Assembly (NCBI GenBank): GCA_029862065.1
Contig: JAOTYB010000004.1
Span: 1 to 39,543, forward strand
Direction: 5' to 3'
Origin: Acidimicrobiia bacterium
GTDB taxonomy: Bacteria > Actinomycetota > Acidimicrobiia > Spongiisociales > SHLN01
Length of the DNA stretch: 39,543 nt
Shown: in pieces, positions 26,831 to 36,679 of the stretch
Layout: each line of letters starts with the position of its first letter
How positions within the stretch are numbered: the first letter of the stretch is position 1
Translations under genes and position numbers: made by a program
Notes under the pieces: generated by a model
The model's input: only the letters and a program-made list of their open reading frames with translations
Told to the model about the DNA's origin: nothing
Database searches by the model: none

Positions 26831-28066
26831 TTAGACCTCGACTTTGTCGCCTTTTCCGATGACGACGATGCCGGCTTCCGAGACGGTGTAGCGCTCGCGG
26901 TCGACGGCCAGGTCGACTCCGATCTGGGCGCCTTCCGGGACGACGACGTTCTTGTCGATGATGGCTCGCCTGACGATCGCCCCCCGGCCAACCCGGACCT
27001 TGTCGAGCAGGACCGAGTCCTGAACCTCGGCGTACGAGTTCACTCGCACCAGCGGGGACAGCACCGACCGCCGGACGGTTCCCCCCGAGATGATGGCCCC
27101 GTCGCTCACCAGTGAGTTGATGGCCATGCCAGTCCGGCCCTCCTCCTCATGCACTGTCTTGGCGGGCGGAAGAGGGCTGTTGGCCGTATAGATCGGCCAC
27201 TCCTGGTTGTAGAGGTTGAAGGTCGGCTCAACTGCCAGTAGGTCCATCGTTGCGTCGTAGTAGCTGTCGAGGCTGCCAACGTCGCGCCAATAGCCGCGCT
27301 CCCGCTCGTGGATTCCGGGGATGTCGAAGGCGGCGAAGTCGTGAACATAGGCGAGGCCGTCTTTGACGAGGGCCGGGATGATGTTCCCGCCGATGTCGTG
27401 GGCCGAGTTCTCGTCGGCGGCGTCGGTGCTCACGATGTCGACCAACACGTCGCGGTCGAAGATATAGTTGCCCATCGAAACGTACGCATGTGAGGGCTCG
27501 CCCGGGATGCTCGGCGGGTCACTGGGCTTCTCGAGGAATCGGATGATCTTGCCGGACTCGTCGGCTTCGATCACGCCGAAGTCACTGGCCAGCTCGATGG
27601 GGATGCGAGTAGCGGCGATGGTGATGCCTGCGCCATTTTCGAGGTGCTCGCCCAGCATGTGACGGGGGTTCATGCGGTAGATATGGTCGGCCCCGAACAC
27701 GAACACCTGGTCGGGGTCCTCATCCAAAATGATGTTGAGGTTCTGGAAGATGGCGTCCGCCGAGCCGGCGAACCAGCGGGGCCCGCGGCGCATCTGGGCC
27801 GGGACCGCCGCCACGTAATGGCCGAGGATCGGGGACAAGCGCCAGGTCATGGCCAGGTGCCGGTCGAGGCTGTGGCTCTTGTACTGGGTGAGCACAATGA
27901 TCCGCACGATCCGGGCGTTCACCAGGTTGGAAAGGGCGAAGTCGATGAGTCGATAGCGGCCACCGAAGGGGACGGCCGGTTTGGCACGGTCACGAGTGAG
28001 CGGAGCGAGGCGTTTGCCCTCGCCCCCCGCCAGGACCATCGCCATGAGCTTGGGCCTGCTTGCCAT
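26831..28066 (-). CDS. glgC: Glucose-1-phosphate adenylyltransferase
   Basis: [56 protein letters not shown]. Confidence 0.96.
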   Translation of the reverse strand: MASRPKLMAMVLAGGEGKRLAPLTRDRAKPAVPFGGRYRLIDFALSNLVNARIVRIIVLTQYKSHSLDRHLAMTWRLSPILGHYVAAVPAQMRRGPRWFAGSADAIFQNLNIILDEDPDQVFVFGADHIYRMNPRHMLGEHLENGAGITIAATRIPIELASDFGVIEADESGKIIRFLEKPSDPPSIPGEPSHAYVSMGNYIFDRDVLVDIVSTDAADENSAHDIGGNIIPALVKDGLAYVHDFAAFDIPGIHERERGYWRDVGSLDSYYDATMDLLAVEPTFNLYNQEWPIYTANSPLPPAKTVHEEEGRTGMAINSLVSDGAIISGGTVRRSVLSPLVRVNSYAEVQDSVLLDKVRVGRGAIVRRAIIDKNVVVPEGAQIGVDLAVDRERYTVSEAGIVVIGKGDKVEV

Positions 28067-28113
28067 AACCCAAAGCTAGCGAACCAACCCGGGTCGGTCG
28101 CTAGCGTCGGAGG

Positions 28114-28827
28114 ATGGCGCCCGCGATACCCGTAGTTGATTCGACGTCTGTCCCGTCGGTGACGATGGAGCAGATGCGGGAAGTCGATCGAATCATGATC
28201 GAGGATCTTCACATCGAGTTGATCCAGATGATGGAGAACGCCGGCCGCAACTTGGCCCGGCTCGCGGTGGCTCGCTTCGCACCCGCCCGGGTGTTGGTCC
28301 TGGCCGGGTCAGGAGGGAATGGTGGTGGCGGCCTGGTGGCTGCTCGCCACCTCGCCAACCACGGTGTCGGAGTCGAAGTGGTGCTCGGCAAAGACCCGGG
28401 CGAGCTGGGGGACGTGCCTGCCCGTCAACTCGATGCCGTCGCCCGCATGGGTGTCCCCATCGTGGCCGAGCCCAGCCCTGCCGACCTCTACATAGACGCC
28501 CTGATCGGCTATTCACTCACCGGCAATCCGTGGGGGCGCATTGCCGAGTTGATTGAGTGGCTGGGCGGCCAACCCGAACCGATTCTGGCACTCGATACAC
28601 CCAGCGGCCTCGACGTCACTACCGGGGAACCGGGCACACCATCGGTGACCGCCACCGCCACGCTGACGCTGGCCGCTCCCAAGACCGGGCTGCTCGAAAC
28701 CGAGGTGGTCGGCGAGCTGTACCTGGGCGATATCTCGGTTCCGCCGTCGGTATACGACGTGTTTGGTGCGTCGATGCCGGTCGACCTGTTCGCCGAACAA
28801 GCGGTCGTTCGCCTCAGCCCTGGGTAG
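28114..28827 (+). CDS. nnrE: NAD(P)H-hydrate epimerase (YjeF N-terminal domain only)
   Basis: QMMENAGRNLARLA, VLVLAGSGGNGGGGLVAARHLANHG, YIDALIGYSLTGNPWG, LALDTPSGLDVTTG. Confidence 0.92.
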   Translation: MAPAIPVVDSTSVPSVTMEQMREVDRIMIEDLHIELIQMMENAGRNLARLAVARFAPARVLVLAGSGGNGGGGLVAARHLANHGVGVEVVLGKDPGELGDVPARQLDAVARMGVPIVAEPSPADLYIDALIGYSLTGNPWGRIAELIEWLGGQPEPILALDTPSGLDVTTGEPGTPSVTATATLTLAAPKTGLLETEVVGELYLGDISVPPSVYDVFGASMPVDLFAEQAVVRLSPG

Positions 28828-30361
28828 CGGCCGGCTTCTTGGCGGCGGGCTTCTTGGGAGCCGCTTTCTTGGAAGCCGTTTTCTTGGAAGACCGTGCTTT
28901 GGCCTTGCCGTTGCTCTTGGCACGCGCCTTGGGTTTCGGCCGAGGCTTCTTGGGGGTTGAGGCGGCCACCAGCTCTTGAAAGGACTCGTCGAGATAGCCG
29001 ATGAACCGGTCGAGGTCGGTCACCGAATCGGAGTCGGCCACCACTCCCCAGGCAATCTGGCCGTTGTAGGAGAACAGGGCAACGCCCACTCCGTGGTTGG
29101 TCCACAACGGCACCATCGGGTACTGGACCTCGAGCTTGGCATCGAGGAAGTAGATGGGGATCTGGGGTCCCGGGACATTGGTAACGGTCATGTTGAACGG
29201 CCGGACGTTGGTGCCGGCCAAACGCATCGCCGAAGCAAGAATCGTCGACGGAGTCCACGAGGTGGCCTGCACCAGCAGCGAGGCTCCCAGCGCCTGATTG
29301 GTCTCCTTGAGCTCGACGGTCTCCTGAGCGATCTGCTTGTAGCGCTGGCGTGGGGTCGAGAGATCGATGGGAAGGTCGAGCAGCCACATAGCCACCTGGT
29401 TGCCCAGACTCTGGTCTCCCTCACTGCGAACACTCACCGGGGCCATCACCCGGAAATCGAGCTCATCGGTGGGCGTGTCGTGGGCCAGCAAGTACTTGCG
29501 GACCGCTCCCGCCACCGTGGTGAGGATGACGTCGTTGATGGTTCCCCCGAAAGCGTTCTTGACGGCCTTGGCAGCCGCCAGGTCGGTCTGCATCCACTTG
29601 AACTCCCGGTTGGGGCCGATGCGGGCATTCAGGGGAGTCGGTGAGGCGTTTTTTAGCCATCCCGAGCTCAGGGCCTTGCTCATCGCTCGCAAGCGGACGT
29701 CAACTTCGTCGATGACTCCCGACACGGTGTCGCTCAAGTGGCGGACGCTGCGGACGGCTTGAAAGGGCATGGCCATCCGGCGCTGTGCCTCATCGGTCAG
29801 CAGTTGCATCTTGGAGGGGCTGGGCCGGGGCTCGAAGGCCGGTCCGGGCACCACTTCGGCCACCGGGAAGGGAGCCAGGAGCTCCTTCATGAGATCGACG
29901 CCGGCCATTCCGTCGATCATGCAGTGGTGGACTTTGGTGATGATGGCGATGCGGTCGTCCTTGAACCCGTCGATCACCCACAGCTCCCACAGGGGACGGA
30001 AGCGATCGAGTTTCTGCGAGAAGATGGTGCCGGTGAGGCGCTGCAGTTCGACGTCGTCGCGTTCGGCGGTGAGGGTGGCGCGCCGCACGTGGAAGTCAAT
30101 GTCGAAGAAGGCGTCGTCCACCCACACCGGGTGCTCCTCGATCGGCACCCAGTCGAGCACCTGGCGGTAACGGGGGATGTTGTGCAGCTTCGACTCGATG
30201 AAGGCCTTGATGCGGTCGATATCAACCGAGCCGTCCGGCGTCCGCAGCCCCCCGGGCGCGAATTGCATGACCCCGGCGACGTGGAAATGGGCGTTCCGGT
30301 CCTCCATCGCCAGGAATGTGCTGTCGAGAAAGGACAGGCGCTCGTAATGCGTCTCAGACAC
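28814..30361 (-). CDS. Wax ester synthase / diacylglycerol acyltransferase family protein with Lys/Ala-rich C-terminal tail
   Basis: HHCMIDGMAGVDLM catalytic motif, NVPGPQIPIYF; tail KARAKSNGKAKARSSKKTASKKAAPKKPAAKKPAATQG. GTG start at 30361 preferred. Confidence 0.92.
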   Translation of the reverse strand: MSETHYERLSFLDSTFLAMEDRNAHFHVAGVMQFAPGGLRTPDGSVDIDRIKAFIESKLHNIPRYRQVLDWVPIEEHPVWVDDAFFDIDFHVRRATLTAERDDVELQRLTGTIFSQKLDRFRPLWELWVIDGFKDDRIAIITKVHHCMIDGMAGVDLMKELLAPFPVAEVVPGPAFEPRPSPSKMQLLTDEAQRRMAMPFQAVRSVRHLSDTVSGVIDEVDVRLRAMSKALSSGWLKNASPTPLNARIGPNREFKWMQTDLAAAKAVKNAFGGTINDVILTTVAGAVRKYLLAHDTPTDELDFRVMAPVSVRSEGDQSLGNQVAMWLLDLPIDLSTPRQRYKQIAQETVELKETNQALGASLLVQATSWTPSTILASAMRLAGTNVRPFNMTVTNVPGPQIPIYFLDAKLEVQYPMVPLWTNHGVGVALFSYNGQIAWGVVADSDSVTDLDRFIGYLDESFQELVAASTPKKPRPKPKARAKSNGKAKARSSKKTASKKAAPKKPAAKKPAATQG

Positions 30362-30439
30362 GTGATGCTCCTGTTTCCCTGATCGTACTCCCTTAGGCAA
30401 CGCTGCTCCAGGGCGGATAGTCTGGTATCGGAAGGGATC

Positions 30440-30817
30440 ATGACCGAGTTCACCATTCACTTATCCAACCGACCCGGCCAGTTGGCCAGTCTGGCCTCCA
30501 TCATGGCCGACGCTGAGGTCAACATCGAAGCGCTGGCCGCTTTCGGAGTTGACGACCTGGGCATCGTGCGGTTGGTAGTGGCTGATCCGGATGCTGCTCG
30601 CCGGGTCATCACCGAGGCCGGCCTGGTAGCCGAGGAGCGCCGGGTGGTCACCACCGTCCTTCCCCACCGGCCGGGGGCGCTCGCCACCCTCACGCAGAAC
30701 CTGGCAAATGCCGGTGTCAACATCGACGGCCTCTATGTGCTGCACTCCCACGACGACGAGATTGAGCTGGCGCTGGCCGTTGGCGATACCGAAGCCGCCG
30801 AAGCGGCGATGGCATGA
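30440..30817 (+). CDS. Tandem ACT-domain protein
   Basis: Two ACT-like repeats: NRPGQLASLASIMADAEVNIEAL and HRPGALATLTQNLANAGVNIDGLYV. Confidence 0.85.
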   Translation: MTEFTIHLSNRPGQLASLASIMADAEVNIEALAAFGVDDLGIVRLVVADPDAARRVITEAGLVAEERRVVTTVLPHRPGALATLTQNLANAGVNIDGLYVLHSHDDEIELALAVGDTEAAEAAMA

Positions 30818-31989
30818 CCGAAGCTATCGTCCGGGCGGCCATCGATGGCCTGCTGGCAGAGCACGACCCGACCATTACTGCTCCCGAGGAGTTCTGGGAA
30901 GCTCAGTTCGATGCCGGCCTGGCCTGGGTCCACTTCGATGAAGCGTTTGGCGGCCTGGGAGTCGACCCCGGCTTCCAGCAGCAGGTCGACGCCGAGCTGG
31001 AGGCGGCCGGCTCCAGTCGCGACAACATCGCCCAGAACCTCATAGGGATAGGCATGGGCGGGCCAACCGTGCATGCGTTCGGCACCGACGAACAGAAGCG
31101 CACCTACCTCCGGCCGATGTTTGCCACTCGAGATATCTGGTGTCAGCTCTTCTCCGAGCCCGGAGCCGGCAGCGACGTTGCCGGACTGGCGACCCGGGCC
31201 GTACGCGACGGTGACGAGTGGGTGGTGAACGGTCAGAAGGTGTGGACCACCATCGCCCATCTGTCGCGGTGGGGGATGCTGGTGACCCGAACGGATCCCG
31301 ATGCTCCCAAGCACCAGGGCATGACCTACTTCATCCTCGACATGGAGGCCCCCGGGGTCGAGGTCCGGCCGCTTCGGCAGATGACCGGCGAAGCGGAATT
31401 TAACGAGGTGTACCTCACCGATGTGCGCATCCCGGATTCCGACCGGTTGGGTGAAGTCGGTGATGGCTGGCGGGTGGCCTTGGCCACGCTCATGAACGAG
31501 CGAGTGGCCATCGGCTCGATGGTGCGGCCGCGGGAGAGCGGGGCTATTGGGGAGGCCGTCGCCCTGTGGAAGGAACGGGGGGGAGGCACCGATGCCCAGC
31601 GCGATGCTCTCACCAAGCTGTGGATCGAAGCCGAAGTCAACCGGCTCACCGCCATCCGGGCCGGTCAAAACCGGACAAAGGGAACGCCGGGACCCGAAGG
31701 CTCGACCGGCAAGCTGCATTGGGCCGACCTCAACAAGCGGATCTACGAGTGGTCGGTCGACTACCTCGGGCCGGAAGGCATGTTGTTCCCTTCCTATGAG
31801 TACCGGGCTCCCACCGAGGCCCGGACCGATCACGACCTGCGCTGGTCGTTCCTGCGCTCCCGTGCCAATTCCATTGAGGGCGGCACCACCGAGATCATGA
31901 AGAACATCCTTGGTGAGCGGGTGCTGGGGCTGCCGGGCGAGCCGAGATCGGACAAGGATCTCCCTTGGTCCGAGGTTCCGCGCAGCTGA
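30814..31989 (+). CDS. Acyl-CoA dehydrogenase family protein
   Basis: CQLFSEPGAGSDVAGLATRAVRDGDEWVVNGQKVWTT, FLRSRANSIEGGTTEIMKNILGERVLGLP. ATGA overlap with the ACT gene. Confidence 0.95.
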   Translation: MTEAIVRAAIDGLLAEHDPTITAPEEFWEAQFDAGLAWVHFDEAFGGLGVDPGFQQQVDAELEAAGSSRDNIAQNLIGIGMGGPTVHAFGTDEQKRTYLRPMFATRDIWCQLFSEPGAGSDVAGLATRAVRDGDEWVVNGQKVWTTIAHLSRWGMLVTRTDPDAPKHQGMTYFILDMEAPGVEVRPLRQMTGEAEFNEVYLTDVRIPDSDRLGEVGDGWRVALATLMNERVAIGSMVRPRESGAIGEAVALWKERGGGTDAQRDALTKLWIEAEVNRLTAIRAGQNRTKGTPGPEGSTGKLHWADLNKRIYEWSVDYLGPEGMLFPSYEYRAPTEARTDHDLRWSFLRSRANSIEGGTTEIMKNILGERVLGLPGEPRSDKDLPWSEVPRS

Positions 31990-31990
31990 C

Positions 31991-32989
31991 GTGGACCGGA
32001 CCAAACTCCTCGACCTGGTCGAGGCCAGCGACTCCGATGGGCTGATCCGGTTTATCGACGGGATTTGCGCCGCCCGCGAGTGGGAGGCGTTGGCCGAGGT
32101 GCGGCACCGGTGCATCGAGGCGGAAACCCGGGGTCGGCAGTTGTTCGGGATCGTGCAATTCCTTGACTATCGCCAGGCTCTCGAAGCCCCACCCGGGCTG
32201 GCGGCCGAGGTACTGATCGAAGGGGCGGGCCGCTTTGCGCTTGGGCCACTGTGGGAGGTCGCCGCCTCCACCCACACCTGGGCCGAGCTCGCTCCCCACG
32301 TCCAGTCACCGAGGATGCGTGCCCTGGTCGCTTCGGAACGGGTGCTGCGGGGGGAGGCCGTGACCGACGACCTGGACGTCGAGGTGCTCGGCACGCCGCT
32401 CGAGTTGTTCGACTGGGAGCCGCAGTATCGCCTCGCCGACTACAAGTCGGACCGGGCCGACTTCCCCGGTCCCGACCCGGTCAGTCTGTTGCCGTTATCG
32501 GCGGCCGAAAGCACGCCGGCCGACGACCGCGACAGCGAGGACGCCCTCTTCGGGCTAGTTCGCACCTGGGTGGAGGAGTCCAGCGGCGTTGTGCATGTCA
32601 TAACCGTGGAAGGCACGGCGCCGGCGGCGGTCGCTGCCATCGCCTCGGAAGAGGTCTCAGCAGCCCAGGTCGGTTTCCCCCAGGCGCTGGCGCAGATGGC
32701 GTGGGCGGGAGCGAACGGCGGGGCTTACGGGTCGCGGCGGGGCGGGGCCGTCGGGCGGTCAGCAGCCTGGGCCGCCGTAGCCGCCATGGCCGATTTGGAA
32801 TGGCCGCCCGAACCGGCAGCCGTGGCCGGCGCTGGTGCCCGCCTCCAGTGGTGGCTGTGGGAGCCGGACGGCCGAGTGGGGGGTTGGCACCTCGGCCTAG
32901 CGATAGCGGATGAAGCCGAGGGCCTGGCCTGGGCGATCGGCGGTCGCGATGAGCTCGACGAGGCGACGACCCCGGATGGGTCGAGCTAG
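31991..32989 (+). CDS. Hypothetical protein, possibly DUF6183-like
   Basis: Long ORF directly after the dehydrogenase with GTG start; no family motif I can assign firmly. Confidence 0.65.
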   Translation: MDRTKLLDLVEASDSDGLIRFIDGICAAREWEALAEVRHRCIEAETRGRQLFGIVQFLDYRQALEAPPGLAAEVLIEGAGRFALGPLWEVAASTHTWAELAPHVQSPRMRALVASERVLRGEAVTDDLDVEVLGTPLELFDWEPQYRLADYKSDRADFPGPDPVSLLPLSAAESTPADDRDSEDALFGLVRTWVEESSGVVHVITVEGTAPAAVAAIASEEVSAAQVGFPQALAQMAWAGANGGAYGSRRGGAVGRSAAWAAVAAMADLEWPPEPAAVAGAGARLQWWLWEPDGRVGGWHLGLAIADEAEGLAWAIGGRDELDEATTPDGSS

Positions 32990-33000
32990 GGTCTCGCGCC

Positions 33001-33522
33001 ATGGAACCCGTTTCCGACCAAGACGAGCTCGATTACGACCTGGCAAGCCCGGGGGCCCGGATGGGCGCCCGCCTGATCGACACGGTCATCGGGTTGGGCG
33101 TGTGGATCACCTTGTTCTTCATCATCGTCGCCGCCAACGACATCGACGTCACCGACACCGAGCTCGATGTTGTCGACGCGATCCCCAGCGGAGCGGCGCT
33201 CCTTCTCCGGTGGTCTCCGTTCATTGTGTGGTTCTTCTACGAGGTCTTCCTCACGTCCACCCGTGGTCAAACGGCCGGCAAGATCGTCACCCGCATCAAA
33301 GTGATTGGCGTTGCAAACGGCGAGCCCCCACCGTGGGGCCCGGCGGCGATGCGGTGGGCGGTCCTGGCCCTGCCGATGGCCATCATCCCCGACATACTCG
33401 GGCCGGCTGTGTCGGCGCTGGTGGGTTTCTGGTTCGTGTGGGACTCCAAACGGCAAGGACTGCATGACAAGGCGGCCACCACCTACGTGGTGAAGAAGCC
33501 ACTCCCCGTTCGCCCCGAATAA
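33001..33522 (+). CDS. RDD family membrane protein
   Basis: LASPGARMGARLIDTVIGLGVWI, TRGQTAGKIVTRIKVIG, FVWDSKRQGLHDKAATTYVV. Confidence 0.92.
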   Translation: MEPVSDQDELDYDLASPGARMGARLIDTVIGLGVWITLFFIIVAANDIDVTDTELDVVDAIPSGAALLLRWSPFIVWFFYEVFLTSTRGQTAGKIVTRIKVIGVANGEPPPWGPAAMRWAVLALPMAIIPDILGPAVSALVGFWFVWDSKRQGLHDKAATTYVVKKPLPVRPE

Positions 33523-33582
33523 CCAGATCCGGCTGGCGGGTGGGCGAGGTAGTGTGAGTGGGAGTCGAGCGAGAGGCGCTGA

Positions 33583-34713
33583 ATGGACATCTTCGACCGA
33601 TCCAACCTCGAGACCCTTCTGAAGACACAGGCCCAGCCCTGTGTTTCGATCTTTCTGCCTACCGAGCGAGCCGGACGCGAGGTGCAGCAAAACCCCATCC
33701 GTTTGAAGAATCTCATCCGCGACGCCGAGCGCCGGTTGCGGGAGCTCGGAGTCCGGTCGGTGGATGCGATCACCAAGCCGGCCCACGAACTGGTGTCCGA
33801 TGGCGCATTCTGGCGGCACCAGGGCGACGGCCTTGCCATCTTCCTGGCTCCCGACTTCGCCGAGTCCTACACGCTCCCCACTCCGTTTGAGAATCTGGCC
33901 GTGGTGGCCGACCACTTCCATCTCAAGCCCCTCTTGCCCGTCATCAGCGAAGCCCAGCACTTCTACGTGCTCGGGCTGTCGCAGCAGTATGTGAAACTGT
34001 TCCGGGGTGGCCGGTACTCAGTTGGCGAGGTCAAGTTGTCCGGTGTGCCGGCCAGCCTGCGGGATGCCCTCCAATACGACGATCGTGAGCCCTCGCTGCA
34101 GTCACACGGTGGGGGCGGCACGCGAGCCATCTTTCACGGCCAGGGCCTGGGCAAGGACGACCCCAAAGACGACATCAAGCGGTATTTCCGGCAGATCGAC
34201 AGCGGGCTTCACGAGATCCTCAAGAACGAGCGAGCACCGCTGGTCCTGGCCGGAGTCGATTACCTGCTACCGCTGTATCGCGAAGTGACCGAGTATCCCC
34301 ACGTCATGGACGCCGGTGTGGAGGGCAGCCCCGAGCATGTGACCGTCGAGGAGTTGCACAGCCGAGCGTGGGACATCGTTGCCCCGATCTTCGGCAAGGA
34401 TCTCGAGGCCGCCAAGGCCCGGTATCTCGCAATGGCCGATACGCCGAACGGAACTTCGGACGTCAAGCGAGCCGTCCGCGCAGCTCATCAAGGGCGGGTC
34501 GACTCGTTGTTCGTCGCCGTCGGCGAACACCTGTGGGGCACCTGGGAGCCCACGACCGAGGCGATCCATGTGCATCCAGAGCCGGAGGCCGGGGACGTGG
34601 ACCTGCTCGATTCCGCAGCCGCCCAGGCCTGGTTGCACCAGGCCGACGTTTTTGCCGTTCCTCCAGCCGAGGTCCCCGGGGGGGGCCAGCTGGCTGCCAC
34701 TCTCCGCTACTAG
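33583..34713 (+). CDS. Bacterial archaeo-eukaryotic release factor-like (baeRF family 7-like) protein
   Basis: CVSIFLPTERAGREVQQNPIRLKNLIRDAERRL, FYVLGLSQQYVKLFRG, LVLAGVDYLLPLYREV, DSLFVAVGEHLWG. Confidence 0.72.
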   Translation: MDIFDRSNLETLLKTQAQPCVSIFLPTERAGREVQQNPIRLKNLIRDAERRLRELGVRSVDAITKPAHELVSDGAFWRHQGDGLAIFLAPDFAESYTLPTPFENLAVVADHFHLKPLLPVISEAQHFYVLGLSQQYVKLFRGGRYSVGEVKLSGVPASLRDALQYDDREPSLQSHGGGGTRAIFHGQGLGKDDPKDDIKRYFRQIDSGLHEILKNERAPLVLAGVDYLLPLYREVTEYPHVMDAGVEGSPEHVTVEELHSRAWDIVAPIFGKDLEAAKARYLAMADTPNGTSDVKRAVRAAHQGRVDSLFVAVGEHLWGTWEPTTEAIHVHPEPEAGDVDLLDSAAAQAWLHQADVFAVPPAEVPGGGQLAATLRY

Positions 34714-34753
34714 CGGCTCGGACCGCCTAGAAGTGGAATAGAGTGCTAGCTCG

Positions 34754-34912
34754 ATGACTTCAGAACAAGAAGACCGCCGCCGCCGACCGGGCGGAATCCT
34801 CATTGCGCTCGTCGTCGCTCTTGTGGCGGCCTGGCTCGTCTTCCTCTGGCTCGACGGGTCTGAGAGTGAAGTGAGCGGAGCGGCCCTGCTGGCTCTGTTG
34901 ACAGCGATCTAG
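34754..34912 (+). CDS. Small single-TM protein (52 aa)
   Basis: MTSEQEDRRRRPGGILIALVVALVAAWLVFLWLDGSESEVSGAALLALLTAI. Below the size cutoff of the supplied ORF track. Confidence 0.5.
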   Translation: MTSEQEDRRRRPGGILIALVVALVAAWLVFLWLDGSESEVSGAALLALLTAI

Positions 34913-35181
34913 AGCGAACCAACCACCTTGCCGTTCTTGACGGCGATTCCTTCGGCCCGGAGCAATCTGGCCTGGCGAACTTCGCCGCCGGGTACCAGCC
35001 GGCCGTTGGCGGTCACGACTCGCCACCAGGGGAGGCCGTCGGTGTGCTTCAGGAGATTCCCGACTGCCCGGGCAGCCCCCGGAAACCCGGCTTGTTCGGC
35101 TACTTCGCTGTAGCTGACGACTTCACCGGGCTGGAGACTTTCGAGCACCTTGATGGCAGCCGCAGTGAACCGTTCGTCCAA
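34909..35181 (-). CDS. Alkyltransferase-like (ATL) protein, MGMT C-terminal domain lacking the acceptor Cys
   Basis: GEVVSYSEVAEQAGFPGAARAVGNLL...LPWWRVVTANGRLVPGG: the PCHRV acceptor motif is PWWRV here. Confidence 0.88.
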   Translation of the reverse strand: MDERFTAAAIKVLESLQPGEVVSYSEVAEQAGFPGAARAVGNLLKHTDGLPWWRVVTANGRLVPGGEVRQARLLRAEGIAVKNGKVVGSL

Positions 35182-35186
35182 GGTCG

Positions 35187-35723
35187 TTATGACTCCGTGG
35201 CGTCAGCGCCCTGGTTGGGTCGCCAGAATGTGGCCAGCTGGAGGGCCGAGATGACGAGGCTGCCGGCCACGAATACGACACCCCACCAGGCATCCAACAC
35301 GTGTTCGATGCCCATCTGATAGTCGAGCGACCAGTCACCGGGCCCGGCAATGGCCAGGGCACTGGCCGTGAAGGCCAGCGTGAAGACGTACTCCCAGCCT
35401 TCGACGTCGATGCCCTCCCTCATGAAGGCGGTGATGAAGAAACCGGCCGGCCTGTGCACGGTCCAGAAGGCCACTGCCATGATTCCCACTGCCCCGGCGG
35501 CGGCCGGCCCGGTCAACAAACCGATGATGAGGAGCACTCCCACGCCGATCTCGGTGGCGGTGGATAGCAGCCACTGAAGCGGGGCTTGCTTGAACCCGAG
35601 CCAGGCGAACCACTTGGTGGTCTTCTCCCGGCCCCTGGCGTGTTTGATGCCGTGAGCGAGGAAGACGATTCCCAGCCCAACTCGGAGGATCAGCATGGCC
35701 AGGTTGAAGGCGTCGTCGTGCAC
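35187..35723 (-). CDS. DoxX family membrane protein
   Basis: LAMLILRVGLGIVFLAHGIKHARG, TEIGVGVLLIIGLLTGPAAAG. GTG start at 35723 preferred. Confidence 0.88.
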   Translation of the reverse strand: MHDDAFNLAMLILRVGLGIVFLAHGIKHARGREKTTKWFAWLGFKQAPLQWLLSTATEIGVGVLLIIGLLTGPAAAGAVGIMAVAFWTVHRPAGFFITAFMREGIDVEGWEYVFTLAFTASALAIAGPGDWSLDYQMGIEHVLDAWWGVVFVAGSLVISALQLATFWRPNQGADATES

Positions 35724-35855
35724 CGCGACCTCCTCAGGTTCGTTGATATCGCAACGGAACGGGAGAGCGGTTTCTTCCCAGTCGGGAACATGATGCCGGG
35801 TGCGCTGGTTGGGTGTCAACAAGACCACACTCGCACACCGAGGAGTACTTTTCCG

Positions 35856-36674
35856 ATGGCCGATTTCCTACCGCCGCTACCTGACGATTTCGAGCCAACC
35901 CGGGCCACCCTCCACGCCTATGCCCATGCAGTCGGCGCTATCCCCCGCACTCATGCCGACCCACACGATAAGTGGTGGCATGTGAGTCTCAAGGTGACCG
36001 AGCGGGGCCTGGAAACCGACAGCATGAGCCTGCCGGGTGGGGAAACCTTCAACGTTCGCCTGGACCTGACGTCCCACGAGGTGGTGCTGGCCGCAGGCAG
36101 CGATGAAACCCCCATCAGCATGACGGACGGCCTGACGGGAACGGAAATGGGGGAGCGCCTCATCGATCTGGTCGGCGGGCTCGGCCTGGCCGGCGAGTAC
36201 AACCGGGAGAAGTTCGAGAGCTCAGATGCCCGCGAGTACACCCCGGAAGTCGTCAGCACCTACTTCACTGCCGCTCGCAACGTGCGCGACGTGTTCGAAC
36301 GACATCTCGCTTCTCTGCCTGGCGAGGTGAGTCAGGTTCAACTCTGGCCGCACAACTTCGATTTGGCGTGTGAGTGGTTCGGGACCCGGGTAGAAACCTA
36401 TGAGGAAGGCGGGGAGGTCACCGAGCACCCGTCGCAGCTGAACCTCGGCTTCTATCCCGAAGGCCGCGCCTACTTCTATTCGAACCCGTGGCCGTTTGAG
36501 ACGGACAAGTTGACCGAGATGCCGCTCCCGCACGGTGCTGAGTGGCACACCGAAGGGTGGGAGGGAAGCATCCTCTACTACGACCAGCTGGCCGGTGACC
36601 CGGACGCGGCCACCAAGCTGGCCGACTTCGCCCGCGCGGTCTTCGACGCCGCCTCCCCAACCCTGACTGCGTAG
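35856..36674 (+). CDS. DUF5996-like family protein
   Basis: LHAYAHAVGAIPRTHADPHDKWWHVSLKV, LWPHNFDLACEW, LNLGFYPEGRAYFYSNPWPF. ATG at 35856. Confidence 0.8.
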   Translation: MADFLPPLPDDFEPTRATLHAYAHAVGAIPRTHADPHDKWWHVSLKVTERGLETDSMSLPGGETFNVRLDLTSHEVVLAAGSDETPISMTDGLTGTEMGERLIDLVGGLGLAGEYNREKFESSDAREYTPEVVSTYFTAARNVRDVFERHLASLPGEVSQVQLWPHNFDLACEWFGTRVETYEEGGEVTEHPSQLNLGFYPEGRAYFYSNPWPFETDKLTEMPLPHGAEWHTEGWEGSILYYDQLAGDPDAATKLADFARAVFDAASPTLTA

Positions 36675-36679
36675 GGTCC

